Below are positions 1 through 13,840 of a stretch of DNA of 64,000 nt, one piece after another. The number at the start of each line of letters is the position of its first letter. Position 1 is the stretch's first letter. The position numbers and the translations under genes were made by a program. Below the pieces are notes generated by a model. The model worked only from the letters and a program-made list of their open reading frames with translations, was not told the DNA's origin and did not search any database. Source of the DNA: Sphaerolaimus hirsutus (lineage: Eukaryota > Nematoda > Chromadorea > Monhysterida > Sphaerolaimidae); contig OZ038452.1 in NCBI GenBank assembly GCA_964036195.1, positions 12,828,704 to 12,892,703 on the forward strand, in the 5' to 3' direction.

Positions 1-3000
1 ACGGTGCCATTTTCATGGAGTGGCACCATGTACTCCAAAACGGCACCATTTTTATGGAGTGGCATCATCTACTCCAAAACGGCGCCATTTTCGTGGAGTG
101 GCACCATCTACTCCAAAATGGCGCCATTTTTGTGGAGTGGCGTCATCTACTCCAAAACGGTGCCATTTTCATGGAGTGGCACCATGTACTCCAAAACAAC
201 ACCATTTTTGTGGAGTGGCGTCATCTACTCCAAAATGGCGCCATTTTTATGGAGTGGCGTCATCTACTCCAAAACAGCGCCATTTTTATGGAGTGGCGTC
301 ATCTACTCCAAAATGGCACCATTTTTGTGGTGTGGCACCATCTACTCCAAAATGGCGCCATTTTTATGGAGTGGCACTATCTACTCCAAAACAGCGCCAT
401 TTTCGTGGAGTGGCACCATCTACTCCAAAATGGTGCCATTTTTATGGAGTGGTGTCATCTACTCTAAAACAGCGCCATCTTTGTGGAGTGGCACCATCTA
501 CTCCAAAATGGCGCCATTTTTATGGAGTGGCATCATCTACTCCAAAACAGTGCCATTTTCATGGAGTGGCACCATCTACTCCAAAACAGCGCTATTATCA
601 TGGAGTGGCACCATCTACACAAAATGGCGCCATTTTTATGGAGTGGCGTCATCTACTCCAAAACAGCACCATATTCGTGGAGTGGCACCATCTACTCCAA
701 AATGGTGCCATTTTTATGGAGTGGCATCATCTACTCCAAAACAGGCACCATTAAGTGGAGTGGCAAAATCTACTCCAAAATGGTGCCATTTTTATGGAGT
801 GGCGTCATCTACTCCAAAACGGCACCATTAAGTGGAGTGGCACCATCTACTCCAAAATGGTGCCATTTTTATGGAGTGGCACCATCTACTACAAAATGGC
901 TCCATTTTTATGGAGTGGCATCATCTACTCCAAAATGGCGCCATTTTCGTGGAGTGGCACCATCTACTCCAAAATGGTGCCATTTTTATGGAGTGGCACT
1001 ATCTACTCCAAAACAGCGCCATTTTCGTGGAGTGGCACCATCTACTCCAAAATGGCGCCATTTTTGTGGAGTGGCGTCATCTACTCCAAAACGGTGCCAT
1101 TTTCATGGAGTGGCACCATGTACTCCAAAACAACACCATTTTTGTGGAGTGGCGTCATCTACTCCAAAATGGCGCCATTTTTATGGAGTGGCGTCATCTA
1201 CTCCAAAACAGCGCCATTTTTATGGAGTGGCGTCATCTACTCCAAAATGGCACCATTTTTGTGGTGTGGCACCATCTACTCCAAAATGGTGCCATTTTTA
1301 TGGAGTGGTGTCATCTACTCTAAAACAGCGCCATCTTTGTGGAGTGGCACCATCTACTCCAAAATGGCGCCATTTTTATGGAGTGGCATCATCTACTCCA
1401 AAACAGTGCCATTTTCATGGAGTGGCACCATCTACTCCAAAACAGCGCTATTATCGTGGAGTGGCACCATCTACACAAAATGGCGCCATTTTTATGGAGT
1501 GGCGTCATCTACTCCAAAACAGCGCCGTCTTCGTGGAGTGGCGCCATCTACTCCAAAATGACCCATTTTTGTGGAGTGGCACCATCTACTCCAAAATGGC
1601 GCCATTTTTATGGAGTGGCGTCATCTACTCCAAAACAGCGCCATTTTTATGGAGTGGTGTCATCTACTCCAAAACGGTGCCATTTTCATGGAGTGGCACC
1701 ATGTACTCCAAAACGGCACCATTTTTATGGAGTGGCATCATCTACTCCAAAACGGCGCCATTTTCGTGGAGTGGCACCATCTACTCCAAAATGGCGCCAT
1801 TTTTGTGGAGTGGCGTCATCTACTCCAAAACGGTGCCATTTTCATGGAGTGGCACCATGTACTCCAAAACAACACCATTTTTGTGGAGTGGCGTCATCTA
1901 CTCCAAAATGGCGCCATTTTTATGGAGTGGCGTCATCTACTCCAAAACAGCGCCATTTTTATGGAGTGGCGTCATCTACTCCAAAATGGCACCATTTTTG
2001 TGGTGTGGCACCATCTACTCCAAAATGGCGCCATTTTTATGGAGTGGCACTATCTACTCCAAAACAGCGCCATTTTCGTGGAGTGGCACCATCTACTCCA
2101 AAATGGTGCCATTTTTATGGAGTGGTGTCATCTACTCTAAAACAGCGCCATCTTTGTGGAGTGGCACCATCTACTCCAAAATGGCGCCATTTTTATGGAG
2201 TGGCATCATCTACTCCAAAACAGTGCCATTTTCATGGAGTGGCACCATCTACTCCAAAACAGCGCTATTATCATGGAGTGGCACCATCTACACAAAATGG
2301 CGCCATTTTTATGGAGTGGCGTCATCTACTCCAAAACAGCACCATATTCGTGGAGTGGCACCATCTACTCCAAAATGGTGCCATTTTTATGGAGTGGCAT
2401 CATCTACTCCAAAACAGGCACCATTAAGTGGAGTGGCAAAATCTACTCCAAAATGGTGCCATTTTTATGGAGTGGCGTCATCTACTCCAAAACGGCACCA
2501 TTAAGTGGAGTGGCACCATCTACTCCAAAATGGTGCCATTTTTATGGAGTGGCACCATCTACTACAAAATGGCTCCATTTTTATGGAGTGGCATCATCTA
2601 CTCCAAAATGGCGCCATTTTCGTGGAGTGGCACCATCTACTCCAAAATGGTGCCATTTTTATGGAGTGGCACTATCTACTCCAAAACAGCGCCATTTTCG
2701 TGGAGTGGCACCATCTACTCCAAAATGGCGCCATTTTTGTGGAGTGGCGTCATCTACTCCAAAACGGTGCCATTTTCATGGAGTGGCACCATGTACTCCA
2801 AAACAACACCATTTTTGTGGAGTGGCGTCATCTACTCCAAAATGGCGCCATTTTTATGGAGTGGCGTCATCTACTCCAAAACAGCGCCATTTTTATGGAG
2901 TGGCGTCATCTACTCCAAAATGGCACCATTTTTGTGGTGTGGCACCATCTACTCCAAAATGGTGCCATTTTTATGGAGTGGTGTCATCTACTCTAAAACA

Positions 3001-4300
3001 GCGCCATCTTTGTGGAGTGGCACCATCTACTCCAAAATGGCGCCATTTTTATGGAGTGGCATCATCTACTCCAAAACAGTGCCATTTTCATGGAGTGGCA
3101 CCATCTACTCCAAAACAGCGCTATTATCGTGGAGTGGCACCATCTACACAAAATGGCGCCATTTTTATGGAGTGGCGTCATCTACTCCAAAACAGCGCCG
3201 TCTTCGTGGAGTGGCGCCATCTACTCCAAAATGACCCATTTTTGTGGAGTGGCACCATCTACTCCAAAATGGCGCCATTTTTATGGAGTGGCGTCATCTA
3301 CTCCAAAACAGCGCCATTTTTATGGAGTGGTGTCATCTACTCCAAAACGGTGCCATTTTCATGGAGTGGCACCATGTACTCCAAAACGGCACCATTTTTA
3401 TGGAGTGGCATCATCTACTCCAAAACGGCGCCATTTTCGTGGAGTGGCACCATCTACTCCAAAATGGCGCCATTTTTGTGGAGTGGCGTCATCTACTCCA
3501 AAACGGTGCCATTTTCATGGAGTGGCACCATGTACTCCAAAACAACACCATTTTTGTGGAGTGGCGTCATCTACTCCAAAATGGCGCCATTTTTATGGAG
3601 TGGCGTCATCTACTCCAAAACAGCGCCATTTTTATGGAGTGGCGTCATCTACTCCAAAATGGCACCATTTTTGTGGTGTGGCACCATCTACTCCAAAATG
3701 GCGCCATTTTTATGGAGTGGCACTATCTACTCCAAAACAGCGCCATTTTCGTGGAGTGGCACCATCTACTCCAAAATGGTGCCATTTTTATGGAGTGGTG
3801 TCATCTACTCTAAAACAGCGCCATCTTTGTGGAGTGGCACCATCTACTCCAAAATGGCGCCATTTTTATGGAGTGGCATCATCTACTCCAAAACAGTGCC
3901 ATTTTCATGGAGTGGCACCATCTACTCCAAAACAGCGCTATTATCGTGGAGTGGCACCATCTACACAAAATGGCGCCATTTTTATGGAGTGGCGTCATCT
4001 ACTCCAAAACAGCACCATATTCGTGGAGTGGCACCATCTACTCCAAAATGGTGCCATTTTTATGGAGTGGCATCATCTACTCCAAAACAGGCACCATTAA
4101 GTGGAGTGGCAAAATCTACTCCAAAATGGTGCCATTTTTATGGAGTGGCGTCATCTACTCCAAAACGGCACCATTAAGTGGAGTGGCACCATCTACTCCA
4201 AAATGGTGCCATTTTTATGGAGTGGCACCATCTACTACAAAATGGCTCCATTTTTATGGAGTGGCATCATCTACTCCAAAATGGCGCCATTTTCGTGGAG
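1..4300 (+). repeat. 1673-bp higher-order repeat, two full copies plus a partial
   Basis: The same ordered series of monomer variants restarts at 1, 1674 and 3347, a period of 1673 bp (about 43 monomers). The third copy departs from the pattern near 4300. Within each copy, a diagnostic 38-bp monomer with the core gcgctattatc recurs at spacings of about 855 and 818 bp, so the unit is itself a doubled block. Copies differ by single bases, for example tatcatgg near 598 and 2271 against tatcgtgg near 1453 and 3126. This near identity points to recent amplification of whole blocks. Confidence 0.9.
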
Positions 4301-7300
4301 TGGCACCATCTCCAAAATGGTGCCATTTTTATGGAGTGGCACTATCTACTCCAAAACAGCGCCATTTTCGTGGAGTGGCACCATCTACTCCAAAATGGTG
4401 CCATTTTTATGGAGTGGCGTCATCTACTCCAAAACAGTGCCATTTTCATGGAGTGGCACCATCTACTCCAAAATGGCGCCATTTTTATGGAGTGGCGTCA
4501 TCTACTCCAAAACAGCACCATTTTCATGGAGTGGCGTCATCTACTCCAAAATGGCGCCATTTTTTATGGAGTGGCGTCATCTACTCCAAAACAGCGCCAT
4601 TTTTATGGAGTGGCATCATCTACTCCAAGATGGCGCCGTTTTCGTGGAGTGGCACCATCTACTCCAAAATGGCGCCATTTTTATGGAGTGGCATTATCTA
4701 CTCCAAAATGGTGCCATTTTTATGGAGTGGCGTCATCTACTCCAAAACAGCGCCGTCTTCGTGGAGTGGCGCCATCTACTCCAAAATGACCCATTTTTGT
4801 GGAGTGGCACCATCTACTCCAAAATGGCACCATTTTTATGGAGTGGCATCATCTACTCCAAGATGGCGCCGTTTTCGTGGAGTGGCACCATCTACTCCAA
4901 AATGGCGCCATTTTTATGGAGTGGCATTATCTACTCCAAAATGGTGCCATTTTTATGGAGTGGCATCATCTACTCCAAAACAGCGCCATCTTCCTGGAGT
5001 GGCACCATCTACTCCAAAATGGCGCCATTTTTATGGAGTCGCATCATCTGCTCCAAAACGGTGCCATTTCCGTGGAGTGGCACCATCTACTCCAAAATGG
5101 CGCCATTTTTGTAGAGTGGTGTCATCTCCAAAACGGTGCCATTTTCATGGAGTGGCGTCATCTACTCCAAAACGGCGCCATTTTTATGGAGTGGCGTCAT
5201 CTACTCCAAAATGGCACCATTTTTGTGGAGTGGCACCATCTACTCCAAAATGGCGCCATTTTTATGGAGTGGCATCATCTACTCCAAGATGGCGCCGTTT
5301 TCGTGGAGTGGCACCATCTACTCCAAAATGGCGCCATTTTTATGGAGTGGCATTATCTACTCCAAAATGGTGCCATTTTTATGGAGTGGCGTCATCTACT
5401 CCAAAACAGTGCCATTTTCATGGAGTGGCACCATCTACTCCAAAATGGCGCCATTTTTATGGAGTGGCGTCATCTACTCCAAAACAGCACCATTTTTATG
5501 GAGTGGCGTCATCTACTCCAAAATGGCGCCATTTTTATGGAGTGGCGTCATCTACTCCAAAACAGCGCCATTTTTATGGAGTGGCATCATCTACTCCAAG
5601 ATGGCGCCGTTTTCGTGGAGTGGCACCATCTACTCCAAAATGGCGCCATTTTTATGGAGTGGCATTATCTACTCCAAAATGGTGCCATTTTTATGGAGTG
5701 GCGTCATCTACTCCAGAACAGCGCCGTCTTCGTGGAGTGGCGCCATCTACTCCAAAATGACCCATTTTTGTGGAGTGGCACCATCTACTCCAAAATGGCA
5801 CCATTTTTATGGAGTGGCATTATCTACTCCAAAATGGTGCCATTTTTATGGAGTGGCGTCATCTACTCCAAAACAGCGCCATCTTCCTGGAGTGGCACCA
5901 TCTAATCCAAAACGGCGCCATTTTTGTAGAGTGGCGTCATCTCCAAAACGGTGCCATTTTCATGGAGTGGCGTCATCTACTCCAAAACGGCGCCATTTTT
6001 ATGGAGTGGCGTCATCTACTCCAAAATGGCACCATTTTTGTGGAGTGGCACCATCTACTCCAAAATGGCGCCATTTTTATGGAGTGGCGTCATCTACTCC
6101 AAAACAGCACCATTTTTATGGAGTGGCGTCATCTACTCCAAAATGGCGCCATTTTTATGGAGTGGCGTCATCTACTCCAAAACAGCACCATTTTTATGGA
6201 GTGGCGTCATCTACTCCAAAATGGCGCCATTTTTATGGAGTGGCGTCATCTACTCCAAAATGGTGCCATTTTTATGGAGTGGCACCATCTACTCCAAAAT
6301 GGCGCCATTTTTGTAGAGTGGCGTCATCTACTCCAAAACGGTGCCATTTTCATGGAGTGGCATCATCTACTCCAAAACGGCGCCATTTTTATGGAGTGGC
6401 GTCATCTACTCCAAAATGGCACCATTTTTGTGGAGTGGCACCATCTACTCCAAAATGGCGCCATTTTTATGGAGTGGCGTCATCTACTCCAAAACAGCAC
6501 CATTTTTATGGAGTGGCGTCATCTACTCCAAAATGGTGCCATTTTTATGGAGTGGCGTCATCTACTCCAAAACAGTGCCATTTTCATGGAGTGGCACCAT
6601 CTACTCCAAAATGGCACCATTTTTATGGAGTGGCATCATCTACTCCAAGATGGCGCCATTTTCGTGGAGTGGCACCATCTACTCCAAAATGGCGCCATTT
6701 TTATGGAGTGGCATTATCTACTCCAAAATGGTGCCATTTTTATGGAGTGGCGTCATCTACTCCAAAACAGCGCCATCTTCCTGGAGTGGCACCATCTACT
6801 CCAAAATGGCGCCATTTTTATGGAGTCGCATCATCTGCTCCAAAACGGTGCCATTTCCGTGGAGTGGCACCATCTACTCCAAAATGGCGCCATTTTTGTA
6901 GAGTGGCGTCATCTACTCCAAAACGGTGCCATTTTCATGGAGTGGCGTCATCTACTCCAAAACGGCGCCATTTTTATGGAGTGGCGTCATCTACTCCAAA
7001 ATGGCACCATTTTTGTGGAGTGGCACCATCTACTCCAAAATGGCGCCATTTTTATGGAGTGGCGTCATCTACTCCAAAACAGCACCATTTTTATGGAGTG
7101 GCGTCATCTACTCCAAAATGGCGCCATTTTTATGGAGTGGCGTCATCTACTCCAAAATGGCACCATTTTTGTGGAGTGGCACCATCTACTCCAAAATGGC
7201 GCCATTTTTATGGAGTGGCGTCATCTACTCCAAAACAGCACCATTTTTATGGAGTGGCGTCATCTACTCCAAAATGGCGCCATTTTTATGGAGTGGCGTC

Positions 7301-9630
7301 ATCTACTCCAAAATGGTGCCATTTTTATGGAGTGGCACCATCTACTCCAAAATGGCGCCATTTTTGTAGAGTGGCGTCATCTACTCCAAAACGGTGCCAT
7401 TTTCATGGAGTGGCATCATCTACTCCAAAACGGCACCATTTTTATGGAGTGGCGTCATCTACTCCAAAATGGCACCATTTTTGTGGAGTGGCACCATCTA
7501 CTCCAAAATGGCGCCATTTTTATGGAGTGGCGTCATCTACTCCAAAATGGCACCATTTTTGTGGAGTGGCACCATCTACTCCAAAATGGTGCCATTTTTA
7601 TGGAGTGGCGTCATCTACTCCAAAACAGCACCATTTTTATGGAGTGGCGTCATCTACTCCAAAATGGTGCCATTTTTATGGAGTGGCGTCATCTACTCCA
7701 AAACAGTGCCATTTTCATGGAGTGGCACCATCTACTCCAAAATGGCGCCATTTTTATGGAGTGGCGTCATCTACTCCAAAACAGCGCCATCTTCGTGGAG
7801 TGGCGCCATCTACTCCAAAATGACCCATTTTTGTGGAGTGGCACCATCTACTCCAAAATGGCACCATTTTTATGGAGTGGCATCATCTACTCCAAGATGG
7901 CGCCGTTTTCGTGGAGTGGCACCATCTACTCCAAAATGGCGCCATTTTTATGGAGTGGCATTATCTACTCCAAAATGGTGCCATTTTTATGGAGTGGCGT
8001 CATCTACTCCAAAACAGCGCCATCTTCCTGGAGTGGCACCATCTACTCCAAAATGGCACCATTTTTATGGAGTCGCATCATCTGCTCCAAAACGGTGCCA
8101 TTTCTGTGGAGTGGCACCATCTACTCCAAAATGGCGCCATTTTTGTAGAGTGGCGTCATCTACTCCAAAACGGTGCCATTTTCATGGAGTGGCGTCATCT
8201 ACTCCAAAACGGCGCCATTTTTATGGAGTGGCGTCATCTACTCCAAAATGGCACCATTTTTGTGGAGTGGCACCATCTACTCCAAAATGGCACCATTTTT
8301 ATGGAGTGGCACTATCTACTCCAAAACAGCGCCATTTTCGTGGAGTGGCACCATCTACTCCAAAATGGTGCCATTTTTATGGAGTGGCGTCATCTACTCT
8401 AAAACAGCGCCATCTTTGTGGAGTGGCACCATCTACTCCAAAATGGTGCCACTTTTATGGAGTGGCGTCATCTACTCCAAAACAGGCACCATTAAGTGGA
8501 GTGGCATCATCTACTCCAAAATGGTGCCATTTTTATGGAGTGGCGTCATCTACTCCAAAACAGCGCCATCTTCCTGGAGTGGCACCATCTACTCCAAAAT
8601 GGCGCCATTTTTATGGAGTGGCATCATCTGCTCCAAAACGGCGCCATTTCTGTGGAGTGGCACCATCTACTCCAAAATGGCGCCATTTTTGTGGACTGGC
8701 GTCATCTACTCCAAAACGGTGCCATTTTCATGGAGTGGCACCATGTACTCCAAAATGGCACCATTTTTATGGAGTGGCGTCATCTACTCCAAAATGGCGC
8801 CATTTTTATGGAGTGGCGTCATCTACTCCAAAATGGCACCATTTTTGTGGAGTGGCACCATCTACTCCAAAATGGCACCATTTTTATGGAGTGGCACTAT
8901 CTACTCAAAAACAGCGCCATTTTCGTGGATTGGCACCATCTACTCCAAAATGGTGCCATTTTTATGGAGTGGCGTCATCTACTCTAAAACAGCGCCATCT
9001 TTGTGGAGTGGCACCATCTACTCCAAAATGGTGCCATTTTTATGGAGTGGCGTCATCTACTTTAAAACAGGCACCATTAAGTGGAGTGGCAACATCTACT
9101 CCAAAATGGTGCCATTTTTATGGAGTGGCGTCATCTACTCCAAAACACCACCATTAAGTGGAGTGGCACCATCTACTCCAAAATGGTGCCATTTTTATGG
9201 AGTGGCACCATCTACTACAAAATGGCGCCATTTTTATGGAGTGGCACCATCTACTACAACATGGCGCCATTTTTATGGAGTGGCATCATCTACTCCAAAA
9301 TGGCGCAATTTTCGTGGAGTGGCACCATCTACTCCAAAATGGTGCCATTTTTATGGAGTGGTGTCATCTACTCCAAAACGGTGCCATTTTCATGGAGTGG
9401 CACCATGTACTCCAAAACGGCACCATTTTTATGGAGTGGCGTCATCTACTCCAAAACGGCGCCATTTTCGTGGAGTGGCACCATCTACTCCAAAATGGCG
9501 CCATTTTTGTGGAGTGGTGTCATCTACTCCAAAACAGTGCTATTTTCATGGAGTGGCACCATGTACTCCAAAACGGCACCATTTTTATGGAGTGGCGTCA
9601 TCTACTCCAAAATGGCGCCATTTTTATGGA
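1646..9630 (+). repeat. About 8-kb intra-array segmental duplication, copy A
   Basis: The order of monomer variants matches 20060-27968. The offset is 18414 bp at the left end, 18417 after a 3-bp deletion in this copy near 4310, then 18495, and finally 18339 bp. The steps after the first are multiples of 39 (78 and 156), so whole monomers were gained or lost in register. Shared landmarks include the paired 1673-bp repeat end, monomers carrying GTAGAGTGG in place of GTGGAGTGG (near 5111, 6313 and 6898), and the TAGTGG-flanking CACCACCATTAAG monomer near 9150. Boundaries are placed where the variant order stops matching and are accurate to about one monomer. Confidence 0.85.
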
Positions 9631-12600
9631 GTGGTGTCATCTACTCCAAAACAGCGCTATCTTCGTGGAGTGGCGCCATCTACTCCAAAATGACCCATTT
9701 TTGTGGAGTGGCACCATCTACTCCAAAATGGCACCATTTTTATGGAGTGGCATCATCTACTCCAAAATGGTGCCATTTAAATGGAGTGGCGTCATCTACT
9801 CCAAAACAGCGCCATCTTCCTGGAGTGGCACCATCTACTCCAAAATGGTGCCATTTTTGTGGAGTGGTGTCATCTACTCCAAAACAGTGCCATTTTCATG
9901 GAGTGGCACCATGTACTCCAAAACGGCATCATTTTTATGGAGTGGCGTCATCTACTCCAAAATGGTGCCATTTTTATGGAGTGGCATCATCTGCTCCAAA
10001 ACGGCACCATTTCTGTGGAGTGGCACCATCTACTCCAAAATGGTGCCATTTTTGTGGAGTGGCGTCATCTACTCCAAAACGGCACCATTTTCATTGAGTG
10101 GCACCATCTACTCCAAAATGGTGCCATTTTTATGGAGTGGCGTCATCTACTCCAAAACGGCACCATTTTCATTGAGTGGCACCATCTACTCCAAAATGGT
10201 GCCATTTTTATGGAGTGGCGTCATCTACTCCAAAACAGCGCCATCTTCCTGGAGTGGCACCATCTACTCCAAAATGGTGCCATTTTTATGGAGTGGCGTC
10301 ATCTACTCCAAAACAGTGCCATTTTCATGGAGTGGCACCATCTACTCCAAAATGGCGCCATTTTTATGGAGTGGCGTCATCTACTCCAAAACAGCGTTAT
10401 TTTTATGGAGTGGCGTCATCTACTCCAAAATGGCGCCATTTTTATGGAGTGGCGTCATCTACTCCAAAACAGCGCCATCTTCCTGGAGTGGCACCATCTA
10501 CTCCAAAATGGTGCCATTTTTATGGAGTGGCGTCATCTACTCCAAAACAGTGCCATTTTCATGGAGTGGCACCATCTACTCCAAAATGGCGCCATTTTTA
10601 TGGAGTGGCGTCATCTACTCCAAAACAGCATTATTTTTATGGAGTGGCGTCATCTACTCCAAAATGGCGCTATTTTTATGGAGTGGCGTCATCTACTCCA
10701 AAACAGCGCCATTTTTATGGAGTGGCGTCATCTACTCAAAAATGGCACCATTTTCGTGGAGTGGCACTATCTACTCCAAAATGGTGCCATTTTTATGGTA
10801 TGGTGTCATCTACTCCAAAACAGCGCCATCTTCGTGGAATGGCGCCATCTACTCCAAAATGACCCATTTTTGTGGAGTGGCGTCATCTACTCCAAAATGG
10901 CGCCATTTTTATGGAGTGGCGTCATCTACTCCAAAATGGCGCCATTTTTATGGAGTGGCGTCATCTACTCAAAAATGGCACCATTTTTGTGGAGTGGCAC
11001 CATCTACTCCAAAATGGCACCATTTTTATGGAGTGGCACTATCTACTCCAAAACAGCACCATTTTCATGGAGTGGCACCATCTACTCCAAAATGGCACCA
11101 TTTTTATGGAGTGGCATCATCTTCTCCAAAACGGCACCATTTTCATTGAGTGGCACCATCTACTCCAAAATGGTGCCATTTTTATGGAGTGGCGTCATCT
11201 ACTCCAAAACAGCGCCATCTTCCTGGAGTGGCACCATCTACTCCAAAATGGTGCCATTTTTATGGAGTGGCGTCATCTACTCCAAAACAGCGCCATTTTT
11301 ATGGAGTGGCGTCATCTACTCAAAAATGGCACCATTTTCGTGGAGTGGCACCATCTACTCCAAAATGGTGCCATTTTTATGGAGTGGCGTCATCTACTCC
11401 AAAACAGCGCCATCTTCCTGGAGTGGCACCATCTACTCCAAAATGGCGCCATTTTTATGGAGTGGCGTCATCTACTCCAAAACAGCGTTATTTTTATGGA
11501 GTGGCGTCATCTACTCCAAAATGGCGCCATTTTTATGGAGTGGCGTCATCTACTCCAAAACAGCGCCATTTTTATGGAGTGGCGTCATCTACTCAAAAAT
11601 GGCACCATTTTCGTGGAGTGGCACTATCTACTCCAAAATGGTGCCATTTTTATGGAGTGGCATCATCTTCTCCAAAACGGCACCATTTTCATTGAGTGGC
11701 ACCATCTACTCCAAAATGGTGCCATTTTTATGGAGTGGCGTCATCTACTCCAAAACAGCGCCATCTTCCTGGAGTGGCACCATCTACTCCAAAATGGCGC
11801 CATTTTTATGGAGTGGCGTCATCTACTCCAAAACAGCGTTATTTTTATGGAGTGGCGTCATCTACTCCAAAATGGCGCCATTTTTATGGAGTGGCGTCAT
11901 CTACTCCAAAACAGCGCCATTTTTATGGAGTGGCGTCATCTACTCAAAAATGGCACCATTTTCGTGGAGTGGCACTATCTACTCCAAAATGGTGCCATTT
12001 TTATGGTATGGTGTCATCTACTCCAAAACAGCGCCATCTTCGTGGAATGGCGCCATCTACTCCAAAATGACCCATTTTTGTGGAGTGGCACCATCTACTC
12101 CAAAATGGCACCATTTTTATGGAGTGGCATCATCTACTCCAAAATGGTGCCATTTTTATGGAGTGGCGTCATCTACTCCAAAACAGCGCCATCTTCCTGG
12201 AGTGGCATCATCTACTCCAAAATGGTGCCATTTTTATGGAGTGGCGTCATCTACTCCAAAACAGCGCCATCTTCCTGGAGTGGCACCATCTACTCCAAAA
12301 TGGCGCCTTTTTTATGGAGTGGCATCATCTGCTCCAAAACGGCACCATTTCTGTGGAGTGGCACCATCTACTCCAAAATGGTGCCATTTTTGTGGAGTGG
12401 CGTCATCTACTCCAAAACGATGCCATTTTCATGGAGTGGCACCATGTACTCCAAAATGGCACCATTTTTATGGAGTGGCGTCATCTACTCCAAAATGGCG
12501 CCATTTTTATGGAGTGGCGTCATCTACTCCAAAACGGCGCCATTTTTATGGAGTGGCGTCATCTACTCCAAAATGGCACCATTTTTGTGGAGTGGCACCA

Positions 12601-12846
12601 TCTACTCCAAAATGGTGCCATTTTTATGGAGTGGCGTCATCTACTCTAAAACAGCGCCATCTTTGTGGAGTGGCACCATCTACTCCAAAATGGTGCCATT
12701 TTTATGGAGTGGCGTCATCTACTCCAAAACAGGCACCATTTTTATGGAGTGGCATCATCTACTCCAAAATGGCGCAATTTTCGTGGAGTGGCACCATCTA
12801 CTCCAAAATGGTGCCATTTTTATGGAGTGGTGTCATCTACTCCAAA

Positions 12847-13840
12847 ACGGTGCCATTTTCATGGAGTGGCACCATGTACTCCAAAACGGCACCATTTTTA
12901 TGGAGTGGCATCATCTACTCCAAAACGGCGCCATTTTCGTGGAGTGGCACCATCTACTCCAAAATGGCGCCATTTTTGTGGAGTGGCGTCATCTACTCCA
13001 AAACGGTGCCATTTTCATGGAGTGGCACCATGTACTCCAAAACAACACCATTTTTATGGAGTGGCGTCATCTACTCCAAAATGGCGCCATTTTTATGGAG
13101 TGGCGTCATCTACTCCAAAACAGCGCCATTTTTATGGAGTGGCGTCATCTACTCCAAAATGGCACCATTTTTGTGGTGTGGCACCATCTACTCCAAAATG
13201 GCGCCATTTTTATGGAGTGGCACTATCTACTCCAAAACAGCGCCATTTTCGTGGAGTGGCACCATCTACTCCAAAATGGTGCCATTTTTATGGAGTGGTG
13301 TCATCTACTCTAAAACAGCGCCATCTTTGTGGAGTGGCACCATCTACTCCAAAATGGCGCCATTTTTATGGAGTGGCATCATCTACTCCAAAACAGTGCC
13401 ATTTTCATGGAGTGGCACCATCTACTCCAAAACAGCGCTATTATCGTGGAGTGGCACCATCTACACAAAATGGCGCCATTTTTATGGAGTGGCGTCATCT
13501 ACTCCAAAACAGCACCATATTCGTGGAGTGGCACCATCTACTCCAAAATGGTGCCATTTTTATGGAGTGGCATCATCTACTCCAAAACAGGCACCATTAA
13601 GTGGAGTGGCAAAATCTACTCCAAAATGGTGCCATTTTTATGGAGTGGCGTCATCTACTCCAAAACGGCACCATTAAGTGGAGTGGCACCATCTACTCCA
13701 AAATGGTGCCATTTTTATGGAGTGGCACCATCTACTACAAAATGGCTCCATTTTTATGGAGTGGCATCATCTACTCCAAAATGGCGCCATTTTCGTGGAG
13801 TGGCACCATCTACTCCAAAATGGTGCCATTTTTATGGAGT
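12847..13840 (+). repeat. Third copy of a 1-kb monomer block
   Basis: This block repeats the variant order of 1674-2667 at an offset of 11173 bp, including the gcgctattatcg monomer, the 38-bp ctacacaaaatgg monomer and the two CATTAAGTGG monomers. The same block is found again inside 20060-27968. The upstream context (caggcaccattttta, then gcgcaattttcg) is shared with the segment just before 20060. The 20-kb duplication was therefore probably copied from a relative of this block and not directly from the 1.6-kb one. The junction history is inferred. Confidence 0.8.
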
